A stretch of DNA of 64,000 nucleotides. Source: Lujinxingia sediminis. Its GTDB lineage: Bacteria; Myxococcota_A; Bradymonadia; Bradymonadales; Bradymonadaceae. The stretch spans positions 62,001 to 126,000 of the forward strand of contig NZ_SADD01000012.1 of the NCBI RefSeq assembly GCF_004005565.1, given 5' to 3'. Below, in pieces: positions 62,033 through 64,000 of the stretch. Under the pieces are notes generated by a model. The model was not told the DNA's origin and made no database searches. It saw nothing but the letters and a program-made list of their open reading frames with translations. Numbering within the stretch: the first letter of the stretch is position 1; each line of letters starts with the position of its first letter. The position numbers and the translations under genes are program-made.

Positions 62033-63619
62033 ATGGTGTGGACGATCTCCGGCGCGGTACTTCTCTTCCTGTTGCTCGTGGTGGTCTATGATGTGACCCA
62101 GCGCAAGCACGCGATCCTTCGAAACTTCCCGATTATCGGGCACTTCCGCTACATGCTGGAGTCGGTGGGGCCGGAACTCCGGCAGTACATCGTGACCAAC
62201 AACGCCGAGGAGCGCCCCTTCTCGCGCGACCAGCGCCGCTGGGTTTATGCGTCGGCCAAGAAGCAAAACAACTACTTCGGCTTTGGTACCGGCAACGACA
62301 TGGAGACCTCGCCGAACTATCTGGTGATCAAGCCTTCGGTGTTTCCCTACCGCGAGCCGCAGCCGGGCGATGAGGATTACGATGAGCTTCACGCCATCGG
62401 CTGCGCCAAGGTGCTGGGTGGGGCACGGGGGCGAGCGAAGGCCTTTCGACCCACGTCGGTGTTTTATGTTTCGGCGATGAGCTACGGCTCGCTGAGCGGT
62501 CCGGCGGTCGAAGCGCTCAACCGCGGCTGTGACATCTCCGGTGCGCTGCATAACACCGGGGAAGGTGGGATCTCGCCCTACCACCTGCATGGAGGTGGAC
62601 TGATCTGGCAGCTCGGCACCGGCTACTTCGGTGCGCGTGACCGTGATGGGAACTTCTCGCTGGAGGAGTTGCTCGCCCGTGTGGAGGGGCAGCCGGTAAA
62701 AGCCATTGAGATCAAACTCAGTCAGGGGGCCAAGCCCGGCCGCGGCGGGGTGCTGCCCTCTGAGAAGATCACCGCTGAGATCGCCCAGATTCGCGGCATT
62801 CCGATGGGCCGCGACTGCATCAGCCCGGCGGCGCACTCTGCTTTTGGCAACGTCGATGAGCTGCTCGATTTCGTCGAGTCCATCGCCGATGCTACCGGTC
62901 TTCCGGTGGGCATCAAATCGGCCGTGGGCGATCTGGGCTTCTGGGAGGAACTCGCCGATAAGATGGTGCCCGGCGATCGCGGCGTGGACTTTATCGCCAT
63001 CGACGGCGGGGAGGGGGGGACCGGTGCGGCTCCGCTGGTCTTTGCGGATAACGTGGCGCTTCCCTTTAAGCTCGCGTTTTCAAGGGTTTATAAGATCTTT
63101 GCAAGCCGTGGTATTCAGGACAAGATCGTCTTTATGGGCACCGGCCGGCTGGGGTTTCCGGAGGCCTCGTTGTTGGCCTTTGCGATGGGGGTCGACATGG
63201 TGGGTGTGGCCCGCGAGGCGATGCTCTCGATCGGCTGCATTCAGGCGCAGGCCTGCCATACCGGGCGCTGCCCGGCGGGTGTGGCCACGCAGAACCGCTG
63301 GCTGATGCGCGGGCTCGACCCGACCAACAAGGCCGCGCGCATGGCCAACTACATGGTCACGTTGCGTAAAGAGGTGATGTGGTTGACCCGCGCTGTAGGC
63401 GTGGCGCATCCCTCGGAAGTGACGCTGGATCATTTCGAGATCCTTGACGAGTGCTTTGGCGCGCGCAGCCCCCGCGAGATCTTTGGCTACCCGGTGGAGC
63501 ATATCGAGCGTCCCTCGGTGGAGCTGAAAGAGCCTGTTGGTATCTCTGACGAGTCGATTCCCCTCCCCCGGCTTGCTGCCGATTCAAGCGTCGAGGAGCG
63601 TGTTGAAGTCGAGATTTGA
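62033..63619 (+). CDS. FMN-binding glutamate synthase-family protein, membrane-anchored
   Basis: The 528-residue product starts at ATG 62033, with GAGG about 6 nt upstream; GTG 62021 is an alternative. An N-terminal hydrophobic helix (ISGAVLLFLLLVVVYDV) would anchor it. The rest matches the central-C-terminal part of the glutamate synthase large subunit: SAMSYGSLSGPAVEALNRG, TGEGGISPYH, KLSQGAKPGRGG, D-G-G-E-G-G-T-G, and QACHTGRCPAGVATQN, with the Cys residues of a 3Fe-4S cluster. The glutaminase domain is absent. These proteins occur widely, and the substrate is unproven. Confidence 0.93.
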   Translation: MVWTISGAVLLFLLLVVVYDVTQRKHAILRNFPIIGHFRYMLESVGPELRQYIVTNNAEERPFSRDQRRWVYASAKKQNNYFGFGTGNDMETSPNYLVIKPSVFPYREPQPGDEDYDELHAIGCAKVLGGARGRAKAFRPTSVFYVSAMSYGSLSGPAVEALNRGCDISGALHNTGEGGISPYHLHGGGLIWQLGTGYFGARDRDGNFSLEELLARVEGQPVKAIEIKLSQGAKPGRGGVLPSEKITAEIAQIRGIPMGRDCISPAAHSAFGNVDELLDFVESIADATGLPVGIKSAVGDLGFWEELADKMVPGDRGVDFIAIDGGEGGTGAAPLVFADNVALPFKLAFSRVYKIFASRGIQDKIVFMGTGRLGFPEASLLAFAMGVDMVGVAREAMLSIGCIQAQACHTGRCPAGVATQNRWLMRGLDPTNKAARMANYMVTLRKEVMWLTRAVGVAHPSEVTLDHFEILDECFGARSPREIFGYPVEHIERPSVELKEPVGISDESIPLPRLAADSSVEERVEVEI

Positions 63620-63724
63620 CTTCGCCGTCGCCTTCTGATTGAACCGAAACAGCCCCCCACCCGGTGGGGGAGATGATCCGGCGAGCCCCCCCGGGCCCCG
63701 AGTACCTGCAGAGTTCGGAAGACC

Positions 63725-63829
63725 ATGTCCAACCCCACCTTCCCACAGATTAGCGGGCCTGTTGCCGGCAGCAACGGCCACGTCTTCGGCGGCCCGATCG
63801 CCGATCCTCCTGCGGTAAAGAAACGTTAA
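63725..63829 (+). CDS. Candidate 34-residue peptide gene
   Basis: The frame starts at ATG 63725 and ends at TAA 63827-63829. It gives a short Gly/Pro/Ala-rich peptide: MSNPTFPQISGPVAG, then S-N-G-H-V-F-G-G-P and a basic V-K-K-R end. GGAAG lies 4 nt upstream, a moderate ribosome-binding site. A strong terminator starts 28 bases after the stop and nothing else is coded between. The arrangement resembles a short independently transcribed gene. The function is unknown; a structural, signalling or RiPP-type leaderless peptide are all guesses. Confidence 0.4.
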   Translation: MSNPTFPQISGPVAGSNGHVFGGPIADPPAVKKR

Positions 63830-63857
63830 TTTTACAGAAATAACGTATTTTTCCAGT

Positions 63858-63886
63858 GCCGCAGGAATCCCTTCCTGCGGCCTTTT
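63858..63886 (+). terminator. Intrinsic terminator after the 34-codon ORF
   Basis: GCCGCAGGAA (63858-63867), loop TCCC, TTCCTGCGGC (63872-63881): a perfect 10-bp stem, then CTTTTG. Confidence 0.85.
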
Positions 63887-63936
63887 GATTTCTTGCCAGG
63901 TTCGCAGGGATTGCCCTGACGCAAACGAGGTAAGAA

Positions 63937-64000
63937 ATGTTCCGAAAATCGGGTGTAAATCAGCGGCGTCGCGGGCTGGCCGAACGAATCCCGCGGGTGG
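63937..64000 (+). CDS. Start of an unidentified gene (5' partial)
   Basis: ATG 63937 has GAGG at 63927-63930. The frame reads M-F-R-K-S-G-V-N-Q-R-R-R-G-L-A and runs off the window. The product starts basic. Too little remains to name it. Confidence 0.5.
   Translation, partial: MFRKSGVNQRRRGLAERIPRV

Noticed and set aside
63646-63672. CCCCCAC-CCG-GTGGGGG hairpin as terminator of the FMN enzyme gene
   Set aside because: The stem is real but has no T-run, so Rho-independent termination cannot be claimed.

Overview
The window looks like chromosomal DNA of a GC-rich, delta-proteobacterial or myxobacterial-type organism. My best guess is the Bradymonadales and their relatives. This is inference from gene content: a MYXO-CTERM-type tail (21653-23140), many secreted lipoproteins with Cys- or Asp-rich stretches, large orphan hybrid histidine kinases, a receiver-XRE regulator, DUF2505-like proteins, a myxobacterial-style retron, and a glutaminyl-tRNA synthetase with an appended GatB/YqeY-like tail. 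Most of the window reads as resident genes on both strands. No transposase, integrase, phage gene or CRISPR array was recognised.

Layout. 1-1.9 kb: tail of a hotdog-fold enzyme, a TIGR02450-like small protein and the RNA helicase DbpA. 2-5.9 kb: a tandem duplication of about 1.95 kb. Each unit carries a lipoprotein serpin, a textbook sigma-54 promoter, an upstream palindrome and terminators. The two serpins differ most in the reactive-centre loop. 6-19 kb: a secreted protein, a membrane PAS kinase, a SecD-like periplasmic protein, cystathionine beta-synthase, an ApaH-type phosphatase with a broken 3' end, two cytoplasmic hybrid kinases, and MutH. 19-24.4 kb: a GNAT enzyme, the receiver-XRE regulator, an EVE/SMUG1 pair, a CAP-like MYXO-CTERM protein, a ferredoxin and a DUF2505-like protein. 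24.5-27.7 kb: a large helical protein converging on, and overlapping, a retron reverse transcriptase. The retron's msr-msd RNA is recognisable by a perfect 12-bp a1/a2 inverted repeat. 27.7-32.5 kb: an epimerase, tRNA-Val(CAC), and two related LuxR regulators flanking a lipoprotein hydrolase.

32.7-37.8 kb holds the most unusual locus. A receiver domain is fused to a complete glutamate dehydrogenase. The gene is translationally coupled (GTGA overlap) to a CHASE-type hybrid kinase with two receivers and an HPt domain. This suggests a phosphorelay that directly controls nitrogen and carbon metabolism at the enzyme level. 37.9-48.2 kb: an FG-GAP lipoprotein, a MITE-like repeat, a DUF2505-like protein, a DUF362-like Tat lipoprotein, membrane proteins and GlnRS. 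48.5-54.5 kb: methionine aminopeptidase, an SPW protein, a second copy of the repeat, an isochorismatase-like hydrolase, a peroxiredoxin and a 7TM-GGDEF cyclase. 54.7-64 kb: a TIGR01777 epimerase, an unknown protein coupled to a MaoC-like hydratase, secreted proteins, a decayed histidine-kinase remnant, an FMN-binding glutamate-synthase-like enzyme, and a 34-codon ORF followed by a strong terminator.

All calls come from reading the sequence by eye. Family names rest on recalled motifs, not on database searches.
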